A stretch of DNA of 64,000 bases, from NCBI RefSeq assembly GCF_018780385.1, contig NZ_JADMJO010000035.1, positions 82,048-146,047 of the forward strand, read 5' to 3'. The translations under genes and the position numbers were made by a program. Within the stretch, counting starts at the first letter, position 1, and each line of letters opens with the position of its first letter. This DNA comes from Hydrogenophaga sp. (GTDB lineage: Bacteria > Pseudomonadota > Gammaproteobacteria > Burkholderiales > Burkholderiaceae_C). Shown one piece after another: positions 52,631 through 59,407 of this stretch. Below the pieces are notes generated by a model. It was not told where the DNA came from and did not search any database. It worked only from the letters and a program-made list of their open reading frames with translations.

Positions 52631-52654
52631 GGCCGGCCCGGCACCTCTGGCCCA

Positions 52655-52687
52655 GGCCAGCCACCCTGCGGCGGCTGGCCTTTTTTT
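52655..52687 (+). terminator. Attenuating terminator between binding protein and ATPase genes
   Basis: GGCCAGCC (52655-52662) / GGCTGGCC (52673-52680) with a 10-nt loop, then seven Ts. It sits inside the operon, 24 bp after the binding-protein stop and 11 bp before the ATPase ATG. It would allow more binding protein than membrane components, a common arrangement. Confidence 0.85.
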
Positions 52688-52698
52688 CAGGAAGACCC

Positions 52699-53520
<822 letters not shown>

Positions 53521-53533
53521 ACGGACCCACGCC

Positions 53534-54307
53534 ATGAACCTGAACAAAAAACAGATGGAGCGCTGGTCGCCGTTTTTGCTGCTGCTGGCGATCATCATCA
53601 TCTGGGAAGTCATCACCAGTGGCTTTGGTGTTTCCGAATTCATCTTCCCCAGCCCGTCGCGCATCTGGGAACAGACGATGGAGCACAAGACCACCATCCT
53701 CGGCCACGCGTGGCGCACCTACTGGGTGACGATGGCCGGCTTCGGCATTGCCATCGTGGTCGGCGTGCTGCTGGGTTTTCTCATCGGCAGCTCGCGCCTG
53801 GCCTACGCCGCGGTTTACCCGCTCATGACGGCATTCAACGCGTTGCCCAAGGCGGCCTTCGTGCCCATCCTCGTGGTGTGGTTCGGCATCGGCGTGGGCC
53901 CGGCCATCCTCACCGCGTTTCTCATCAGTTTCTTCCCCATCATGGTGAACATCGCCACCGGTCTGGCCACGCTGGAGCCCGAGCTGGAAGACGTGTTGCG
54001 CGTGCTGGGCGCCAAGCGTTGGGACGTGCTGACCAAGGTCGGTCTGCCACGCTCCATGCCCTACTTCTTCGGCTCACTCAAGGTCGCGATCACGCTGGCG
54101 TTTGTGGGCACCACGGTGTCGGAAATGACGGCCTCCAACGAGGGAATTGGCTACTTGTTGATCTCGGCCGGTTCGTCGATGCAGATGGGCTTGGCGTTCA
54201 GCGGCCTGCTGGTGGTGGGTGCCATGGCGATGGTGATGTACGAGCTGTTCAGCTTCATCGAGAAGCACACCACCGGTTGGGCGCACCGGGGTTCGCAAGG
54301 AACATGA
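53534..54307 (+). CDS. ABC transporter permease, NitT/TauT family
   Basis: 257 aa from ATG 53534. Six predicted transmembrane helices, the first at about 13-30. The cytoplasmic EAA loop is ELEDVLRVLGAKRWDVLTKV with the conserved Gly. Longer upstream readings overlap the ATPase gene. A repeat of the family also found at 62.0 kb begins at its stop codon and separates it from the deaminase gene. Confidence 0.94.
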   Translation: MNLNKKQMERWSPFLLLLAIIIIWEVITSGFGVSEFIFPSPSRIWEQTMEHKTTILGHAWRTYWVTMAGFGIAIVVGVLLGFLIGSSRLAYAAVYPLMTAFNALPKAAFVPILVVWFGIGVGPAILTAFLISFFPIMVNIATGLATLEPELEDVLRVLGAKRWDVLTKVGLPRSMPYFFGSLKVAITLAFVGTTVSEMTASNEGIGYLLISAGSSMQMGLAFSGLLVVGAMAMVMYELFSFIEKHTTGWAHRGSQGT

Positions 54308-54387
54308 GCGCCCCCACGCTCCACCGCTGCGCGGGTCGCTTCCCCCCAAGGGGGTGCGGCTTGGCTTGGGGCGGCCCGGCGCTGCAG
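54308..54387 (+). repeat. GC-rich intergenic repeat, copy 1
   Basis: Begins CGCCCCCACGCTCCACCGCT, holds the hairpin CCCCCC-AA-GGGGG and ends CTTGGGGCGGCCCGGCG. It aligns base for base over most of its length with 62036-62112. Both copies start right after a stop codon. Confidence 0.75.
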
Positions 54388-54389
54388 CC

Positions 54390-54866
54390 ATGAGTCCGGA
54401 CCAGGTCACCAGGCACCTGCGCCGCGCCAACGAGGTGGCGCGCCGCGCGGCGCGCATGGGCCGCCACCCGTTTGGTGCCTTGCTGGTGGCGCCCGATGGT
54501 GAGACGGTGTTGGCCGAGCAGGGCAACATCGACACGGTGAACCACGCAGAGTCCACCTTGGCTCGCACGGCGGCGGGCAACTGGCCGGGTGAGTACCTGG
54601 CGCGCTGCACGCTGGTGACGACCTTCGAGCCGTGTGCCATGTGCACGGGCACGCTGTACTGGGCCAACATCGGGCGTGTGGTCTATGGGGCGAGTGAAGA
54701 GGCTTTGCTCGCGCTCACCGGCAGTCATGAAGAGAACCCCACGTTGTCGTTGCCTTGTCGTGAGGTGTTGGCGCGGGGGCAGAAGGCTGTTGAGGTCATT
54801 GGGCCTGTGCCTTCTTTGGAGGCTGAGATGTTGGAGCCGCATCGCGGTTTTTGGTCTTTGCGTTGA
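54390..54866 (+). CDS. Cytidine-deaminase-fold enzyme, guanine-deaminase-like (first copy)
   Basis: 158 aa from ATG 54390. Zinc ligands His52 with catalytic Glu54 (NHAEST) and Cys82/Cys85 (EPCAMCTG). Similar in length to bacterial GuaD (guanine to xanthine), but the family also acts on other purines and pyrimidines. Follows the importer operon. The last 50 codons or so switch to T-ending codons (ttgtcgttgccttgtcgtga and onward), unlike the start of the gene and its neighbours. The reading frame stays intact, ending RGFWSLR, as in the second copy (AGFWKPG). Confidence 0.88.
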   Translation: MSPDQVTRHLRRANEVARRAARMGRHPFGALLVAPDGETVLAEQGNIDTVNHAESTLARTAAGNWPGEYLARCTLVTTFEPCAMCTGTLYWANIGRVVYGASEEALLALTGSHEENPTLSLPCREVLARGQKAVEVIGPVPSLEAEMLEPHRGFWSLR

Positions 54867-54872
54867 GTTGTT

Positions 54873-54989
54873 TTCTCCGGCTGGTCCGGTCATCGGCGAC
54901 CACGGGGCACGGCTCCGCGGCTGTCCCCCGCCCGGGGCTCCTCCTTGATGCCGCTGCGCCATGCGCTCACGAGCCTGGGAGGTGCAGGC
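54873..54989 (+). repeat. Dispersed intergenic repeat, copy B
   Basis: Same left block (CGGCTGGTCCGGTCATCGGC, then GACCACGG) and right block (TGCGCTCACGAGC, GGTGCAGGC) as copy A at 51272-51344 but in opposite orientation, with about 55 nt in the middle instead of 12. Fills the space between the convergent deaminase and Rieske oxygenase genes. With copy A it brackets the importer-deaminase unit. Confidence 0.7.
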
Positions 54990-54997
54990 AAAAAACC

Positions 54998-56017
54998 TCA
55001 GCGATGAACCTCCGCCTCCCCAGCAGAGGACAGAAGCGCCATGAGCTTCCGACGAATCAGAATCCCAGGCCGATCCGAGTCCATCGAATACTCCACACCA
55101 CGCCTGCGCAAATCCACCACCGCATCCGGGTCGGTCGATTCGAGGATGTCCTTGTCCTCCCGCGTGATCTCGTCGTCGAAATCGATCAACATCTGCGCCG
55201 GGCAGTCTGCCTCCGTGTCGTTGCGAAACAGCCATTGGCACAACTGCATGCGGCCATCGTCGATGGGGGTGAACGCGTTGATGATGATGTGACGGATGCC
55301 GCTCGGGTATTCGATATCGAGCCGGCGTGAAAAAGGCTGGTAGTACGCATTTCGCATGTGCCGCTGCGTGATTGCATCCTTCACACCACTGATGCGTTGG
55401 AACCGCTCCGGGTTGGCCGCGTCGATCACCGTTTCGGCGTAAAAACCGGCATCGTTCTCAACCAACTCGTACTTGCTCGGCGCGGGTGATGCGGCCACAC
55501 CAAAGGTGGCGCGGTGCACGAAGCTGAAATGCGAGTTATCGAAGGAGTTTTCGAGCGCGCGCACCGGGCTCGTGTTCCACGTTTCGTAGAACTGGAAGAT
55601 GGTGCGCCAGCCGTCGGCCTCGAACTCCGGGATCACCGGAATGTCGGCCACCGGGTCATCGAGTGCCACCCAGGCATACCCGTAACGCGCCGTGCAGTGA
55701 TAGGCCGTTGTGCCGTAGTCCTTGGGGATCTCGCGCTCCACTGGGTACTGTGGAATCATGATCACGCGACCGCTGCGGTTGTAGACCCAGCCGTGGTACC
55801 CACACTGAATGTTGCCGTCCTTGCACCAGCCCTTGCTCAGTTTGGCCGTGCGGTGGCAGCAGCGGTCCTTCAACGCGGCGGGCGCGCCGTGTTCGTCAAG
55901 AAAAAGAACGATGTTTTCACCCAGCAGGGTGAAGGGCTTGGGGCCGTCGGCCAGCATGCTCAGCGGCATGACAGCGTGCCAGTAGCGGCGGAAGACGGGC
56001 TGTTGGGTGACCAGCAT
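54998..56017 (-). CDS. Rieske non-haem iron oxygenase, HpxD-like
   Basis: 339 aa. Rieske ligands Cys53/His55 (RCCHRTAKLS) and Cys72/His75 (CGYHGWVY). Mononuclear iron site Asn157, Asp160, His163, His168 in ENSFDNSHFSFVH. Class I/III alpha-subunit architecture. In Klebsiella the Rieske protein HpxD with reductase HpxE oxidises hypoxanthine/xanthine, and NdmA/B are Rieske N-demethylases of methylxanthines. The xanthine-sensing RNA motif in its leader and the purine genes around it favour a purine substrate. No reductase gene is adjacent. AGGAG (56025-56029 on +) precedes the ATG. Confidence 0.87.
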   Translation of the reverse strand: MLVTQQPVFRRYWHAVMPLSMLADGPKPFTLLGENIVLFLDEHGAPAALKDRCCHRTAKLSKGWCKDGNIQCGYHGWVYNRSGRVIMIPQYPVEREIPKDYGTTAYHCTARYGYAWVALDDPVADIPVIPEFEADGWRTIFQFYETWNTSPVRALENSFDNSHFSFVHRATFGVAASPAPSKYELVENDAGFYAETVIDAANPERFQRISGVKDAITQRHMRNAYYQPFSRRLDIEYPSGIRHIIINAFTPIDDGRMQLCQWLFRNDTEADCPAQMLIDFDDEITREDKDILESTDPDAVVDLRRRGVEYSMDSDRPGILIRRKLMALLSSAGEAEVHR

Positions 56018-56040
56018 GGAAACGCTCCTGAAAGAAATGG

Positions 56041-56056
56041 CTTGAGGAATCTCAAG
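56041..56056 (-). promoter_or_regulatory. Alternative hairpin in the Rieske-gene leader
   Basis: On the - strand CTTGAG-ATTC-CTCAAG is a perfect 6-bp stem whose left arm overlaps the P1 3' strand (CTCTTG) of the riboswitch core. The two structures are mutually exclusive. The Shine-Dalgarno lies 12 nt downstream after a pyrimidine-rich stretch. It is a candidate expression platform. Confidence 0.5.
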
Positions 56057-56103
56057 AGCAATTTCCTGCTCCGCATGGCGCGGAGCTGAACGCTTCTACT
56101 CTG
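56053..56103 (-). promoter_or_regulatory. NMT1-motif (xanthine-I) riboswitch upstream of the Rieske oxygenase
   Basis: Read on the - strand: CAGAGTAGAAGCGTTCAG, a P2 hairpin CTCCGC-GCCAT-GCGGAG, then AGGAAATTGCTCTTG. P1 is CAGAG with CTCTTG. The two conserved strands match the NMT1 motif as I recall it (GUAGAAGCGUUCAG ... GGAAAUUGCUC), which binds xanthine and uric acid. The hairpin is unlike that of the second copy at 56191-56243, while the conserved strands are identical, the pattern expected of a functional RNA. It begins 2 nt after a predicted sigma-54 start site. Confidence 0.85.
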
Positions 56104-56114
56104 GGTGGGAATGC

Positions 56115-56131
56115 TAGCAAAACGCAGGCCA
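56115..56131 (-). promoter_or_regulatory. Sigma-54-type promoter for the Rieske oxygenase
   Basis: On the - strand TGGCCTGCGTTTTGCTA has GG and GC 10 bp apart, with a perfect TTGCT -12 box and a TGGC -24 box. Predicted +1 is near 56105, so the riboswitch would start at +3. Confidence 0.55.
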
Positions 56132-56161
56132 TCGCGACGCACCGTTTTGATGAATTCTTGT

Positions 56162-56177
56162 TGGCATGGCTTGTGCG
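56162..56177 (+). promoter_or_regulatory. Sigma-54-type promoter for the second binding protein
   Basis: TTGGCATGGCTTGTGCG: TGGCAT is close to the -24 consensus and GC lies 10 bp after GG, but the -12 box is GTGCG rather than TTGCW. Predicted +1 near 56188, so the riboswitch core would begin at +4, mirroring the opposite strand. Confidence 0.45.
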
Positions 56178-56190
56178 TACGAGCAGTTCG

Positions 56191-56243
56191 CAGAGTAGAA
56201 GCGTTCAGTGGGTGTCACACCACCCGCCCGGAAATTGCTCTTG
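56191..56243 (+). promoter_or_regulatory. NMT1-motif (xanthine-I) riboswitch upstream of the binding protein
   Basis: CAGAGTAGAAGCGTTCAG, P2 TGGGTG-TCACAC-CACCCG, then CCCGGAAATTGCTCTTG. Conserved strands are identical to the - strand copy at 56053-56103, with a different P2 sequence that still pairs. The class is known upstream of NMT1/THI5-type transport proteins and dioxygenases, exactly the two genes here. About 52 nt separate it from the GGAG of the start, a stretch holding TGGA-ACAAG-TCCA followed by T6 (56277-56294), a weak terminator-like element. Confidence 0.87.
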
Positions 56244-56306
56244 TACGTCCCCTGTGCCCATGCGGTGCAGCGGGTTGGAACAAGTCCATTTTTTCGGAGC
56301 ATCACC

Positions 56307-57335
56307 ATGCAACGCCGCCTCTTCATAGCATCTTCTGCCGCCCTCGCCACACTGGGCGCACCCGCCGTCTGGGGCCAGTCGGCACCCAAGCTCACCCCCA
56401 TCAAGTTCACGCTCGATTTCCGCATCACTGGCCAGACCTCGCCCTTCTTCCTCGCGCAGCAGCGCGGCTACTACAAAGACGAAGGCCTGGACGTGAGTAT
56501 CGATGTGGGGGCGGGCTCCGTGGCCTCCATCACGCGCATCGCCAGCGGCGTGTACCAGATGGGTTTGGGCGACATCAGCTCGCTCATCGAGTTCCAGGCC
56601 AGTCAGAGCGGCACGCCTTTGGTGCAGGCGGTCTACCAGTACTACAACCGCGCACCGTTCGCGATCATCGGCCGCAAGGACCGCGGCATCACCAGCGACT
56701 GGCGCAGCCTCGAAGGCAAAAAGATCGCCGCCGCCGCGGTGGAGTCCACCCGTCGCGCCTGGCCCATGGTGGCGCGCAAGCTGCGCGTGAAGGACGACTA
56801 CTTCCAGTGGGCCACCACCGACTTCTCTTCGCGTGACAACGTGGTGGTGCGGGGCGACGTGGACGGTGCCACCTACTTCCACGACTCCGCCGTGTCGCTG
56901 TTCGCACGCATGAAGCTCGACGAGCTCTCCATCCTGCAGTACCAGCAGGCCGGCGTGAACCTCTATGGCAACGCCATCCTCGCGAGCAACGCCATGACCA
57001 CGCAGAACCCCGTCGCCGTGGCCGGCTTCCTGCGCGCCACCAACCGCGCCATCCTGGAAAGCATGGCCGACCCTGCTGCAGCGATCGCCGCCACCAAGCT
57101 GCGGGAGCCCATCCTGAACGAAGCCGTGGAGTTGGAGCGCTGGCGCATCACGCAGCAGTACATCGCCGCGGGCGATACCCGCAGCCACGGCCTGGGCGAC
57201 GTGCTCAAGCGCACGCTGGAAGAACAGGTGGACGAGGTGGTCAGCGTCTATGGACTGAAGGTGCGCCCGGGTGTGGAAGGCCTATTCAACCGCGCCATGC
57301 TGCCCGCCGCCAGTCAACGCATGGTGAAGGCGTGA
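56307..57335 (+). CDS. Second NMT1/THI5-like substrate-binding protein
   Basis: 342 aa from ATG 56307 (GGAG at 56296-56299). Signal peptide 1-23 (ending VWGQ). IKFTLDFRITGQTSPFFLAQ and YYKDEGLDVSIDVGAGSVAS place it with the binding protein at 51.6 kb, though the two clearly diverge. No permease or ATPase gene follows, only a deaminase gene (TGATG overlap). It may dock on the ABC core encoded 3 kb upstream. Leader contains the xanthine-I-type RNA. Confidence 0.9.
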   Translation: MQRRLFIASSAALATLGAPAVWGQSAPKLTPIKFTLDFRITGQTSPFFLAQQRGYYKDEGLDVSIDVGAGSVASITRIASGVYQMGLGDISSLIEFQASQSGTPLVQAVYQYYNRAPFAIIGRKDRGITSDWRSLEGKKIAAAAVESTRRAWPMVARKLRVKDDYFQWATTDFSSRDNVVVRGDVDGATYFHDSAVSLFARMKLDELSILQYQQAGVNLYGNAILASNAMTTQNPVAVAGFLRATNRAILESMADPAAAIAATKLREPILNEAVELERWRITQQYIAAGDTRSHGLGDVLKRTLEEQVDEVVSVYGLKVRPGVEGLFNRAMLPAASQRMVKA

Positions 57336-57832
57336 TGGACGCGGAAACACCGATCAACGAACGCGACGGTCTGTACATGCGCCAGGCCATCGCCTGGTCG
57401 CGCGTGGCGCGCGACCGGGGCAACCGGCCCTTCGGCGCGGTGGTGGTTGCCGACGACGGCCGCGTGCTGGCCGAGGCCTGGTGCAACACCAGCGAGACCG
57501 GCGACTGCACCGGCCACGCCGAGACCAACGCGGTGCGTCAGGTGAGCCCGGTGGTGGATCGCGAGACGCTCTCGCGCGCCACGCTCTACTCCTCGGCCGA
57601 GCCCTGCGTGATGTGCGCAGGCGCCATCTTCTGGAGCAACATCGGCCGCGTGGTGTTCGGCATCGACGCGGTGCGCCTGCGGGTGTTCCGCGGCGAACGC
57701 TCTGAGCAGCGCGATGCCGAACTCTCGTGCCGGGATGTGTTCAAGGCTTCACCGCACCCGATTGAATGCATCGGGCCGGTGTTGATCGAAGAAGCTAGCG
57801 AGCCGCACGCGGGTTTCTGGAAACCAGGGTGA
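57335..57832 (+). CDS. Cytidine-deaminase-fold enzyme, guanine-deaminase-like (second copy)
   Basis: 165 aa from the ATG in the TGATG overlap with the binding-protein gene; a GTG three bases upstream is the alternative. Zinc ligands His61/Glu63 (GHAETNAV) and Cys91/Cys94 (EPCVMCAG). Shares RPFGAVVV/HPFGALLV, NIGRVVFG/NIGRVVYG and the final GFW with the first copy, but is only moderately similar. Co-transcribed with a xanthine-sensing leader, so deamination of guanine to xanthine (or of a related purine) is reasonable. Confidence 0.88.
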   Translation: MDAETPINERDGLYMRQAIAWSRVARDRGNRPFGAVVVADDGRVLAEAWCNTSETGDCTGHAETNAVRQVSPVVDRETLSRATLYSSAEPCVMCAGAIFWSNIGRVVFGIDAVRLRVFRGERSEQRDAELSCRDVFKASPHPIECIGPVLIEEASEPHAGFWKPG

Positions 57833-57836
57833 CCGG

Positions 57837-58679
57837 CTAGCTGCAGCTGAACGTGATGCCGATCGCCCCGTTGACAGCCTGGTCCGCAACGGTCGCCGTG
57901 TTGGTCCACTGAAGTTCAATCGCGTCGCCGGCACTGAAGTTCACCAGGCCGGAGGTGATGCAAGTCCGCGCGGCGCTGCTGATCGTGCAGGAGAAGGCGG
58001 CGGGATCGGTCAGATCTGCGACAACGGGTGAGGGACCAGGCGCACGGAGCAGCTTGAAAGTGTGTGTCTGCCCCACATCGGGCACACCCAGAGTCGCAAC
58101 GCGAAGGGTTCCAGTGCCGCAGTCGTGCGGAAGAATCTGGGCAAAACGGGTGGTGGAGACGGATATGGAGCTGCCAGCCAGCACCGAGTAGGTTCCGGGT
58201 GGTGACAGGTTACCGCTGGCCAGGGACCAGCTGTAGTCCACGGAGGCGGGACCGGTGGCACCCGTGGCACCTGCAGGACCAGCCGTACCCGCAGCGCCCG
58301 CTGGACCGGTTGCCCCGGTGGCACCCGCGGCACCGGTCGCACCGGTGGCACCGGTCGCACCAGTCGCTCCTGTGGCACCTGCAGGCCCTTCGGGCCCGGC
58401 AGCGCCATCTGCCCCTGCCGGGCCAACCAGGGAAACCGGCACCGTGGGCCAGGCGCCTGCGGCCTTGGGCCCATACAGTGCGCCAGTCTGGTCGTCGACG
58501 AAATAGTCCCCGTCCTTGCCCACGGACGCAACGGGTGCGCCCGGCCCGCCGTAGAACACCGGGTGAGTGATCTCGGGCGCACTCGGGGCTGGTCCGTCGC
58601 CACCACCACAGGCGCTCAACAACAAGACGGCCAGCACCGCGACAGGCAGCTGGCGGGTGGGCAATGTGCGGCGTGTCAT
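57837..58679 (-). CDS. Collagen-like lipoprotein
   Basis: 280 aa. Lipobox LLSAC with Cys24. An intro region with GKDGDYFVDDQTGALYGPK (54-72), a form common in bacterial collagen-like proteins, is followed by about 20 Gly-X-Y triplets (86-145, mostly GAT/GPA), then a beta-rich C-terminal domain of about 135 residues. Probably an exposed trimer on the outer membrane. One base separates its start from the tail-collar gene upstream, so the two are an operon. The role is unknown; adhesion or structure is a guess. Confidence 0.85.
   Translation of the reverse strand: MTRRTLPTRQLPVAVLAVLLLSACGGGDGPAPSAPEITHPVFYGGPGAPVASVGKDGDYFVDDQTGALYGPKAAGAWPTVPVSLVGPAGADGAAGPEGPAGATGATGATGATGATGAAGATGATGPAGAAGTAGPAGATGATGPASVDYSWSLASGNLSPPGTYSVLAGSSISVSTTRFAQILPHDCGTGTLRVATLGVPDVGQTHTFKLLRAPGPSPVVADLTDPAAFSCTISSAARTCITSGLVNFSAGDAIELQWTNTATVADQAVNGAIGITFSCS
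58245..58424 (-). repeat. Tandem 9-nt repeats encoding the collagen-like segment
   Basis: About 20 imperfect copies of a 9-nt unit (GGTGCGACC-type on the coding strand) encode Gly-X-Y. Slippage here would change length in steps of three residues without a frameshift. Confidence 0.75.
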
Positions 58680-58680
58680 G

Positions 58681-59271
58681 TCAGCCCCGCGACGGAAAAA
58701 TGCCTTCGAGGGCGATCACGTAGTACACCCCGAGATACGGGCTGCGTATGCCCACGGGCTTGCTGCCACCGGTGGCGCTCACGCTGATGTTCAGTGTCAA
58801 CGGCAAGGGGGCCATGGTCTGGTTGGCCGCCGAAGGGGGGGCAAACGCGGGCGCGACAGCACCGGATTCAATGTCAAATATTTCGGCGGGAATGGCCCCG
58901 GCGGGGCTGGGGACGGAGCCGAGATTGGTGGAGCAGCTCTGCTGGGCGTGTGCGCCGGGCTGAACCGTTGCCGTGTGTGTGTGCGTCGGCAGCTGGTTGG
59001 TGTTCAGGACCACGGATTCGGAGCCGCCGGACTGGCCCACGTACACCGGCTGCAATCCGGGACCGGTGCCGGCACAGATGGGGCCACGGCCACGCAGATC
59101 GGGCAGGGCAAAGGTCTGCACGCCATCTCCCCCGTACGCCACACCGATCAACGAAAACAGCGCGGGGTACTGCGCGATCTGCATCAGCGTGCCATCACAC
59201 ATGGCGAAGCCCACGGGCGCGAACGGGAAAGACACCATCTGGATTTCACCGAGAAAGGGTTCTGTGCTCAT
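58681..59271 (-). CDS. Phage tail-collar-domain protein (microcystin-dependent-protein type)
   Basis: 196 aa from ATG 59271. Start EPFLGEIQMVSFPFAPVGFA, then CDGTLMQIAQYPALFSLIG and YGGDGVQTFALPDLRGR, matches the tail-collar family found outside phages in Mdp-like proteins. No signal peptide. No other phage gene is nearby, and the pair with the collagen-like lipoprotein suggests a surface or secreted fibre. Function unknown. Confidence 0.88.
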   Translation of the reverse strand: MSTEPFLGEIQMVSFPFAPVGFAMCDGTLMQIAQYPALFSLIGVAYGGDGVQTFALPDLRGRGPICAGTGPGLQPVYVGQSGGSESVVLNTNQLPTHTHTATVQPGAHAQQSCSTNLGSVPSPAGAIPAEIFDIESGAVAPAFAPPSAANQTMAPLPLTLNISVSATGGSKPVGIRSPYLGVYYVIALEGIFPSRG

Positions 59272-59407
59272 TTTTTGATTCCTCCTGAATGTTTGACGAA
59301 TAGGTGACGAATGCCACACCGATGTGGCCGCGCCGATGCTAGGGAGCACCAACGCCCAGGGAAATACCGCGAAGGGACTAATTCATTGCGCCTCGTACAC
59401 TTTCGCC

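Noticed and set aside
58245..58424. CRISPR-like or other non-coding tandem array
   Set aside because: The period is 9 nt and the array lies in frame within a lipoprotein gene, encoding Gly-X-Y.
58681..59271. Prophage remnant
   Set aside because: The tail-collar domain is the only phage-like feature. No integrase, capsid or other tail genes and no att sites are seen, and the family is common outside phages.
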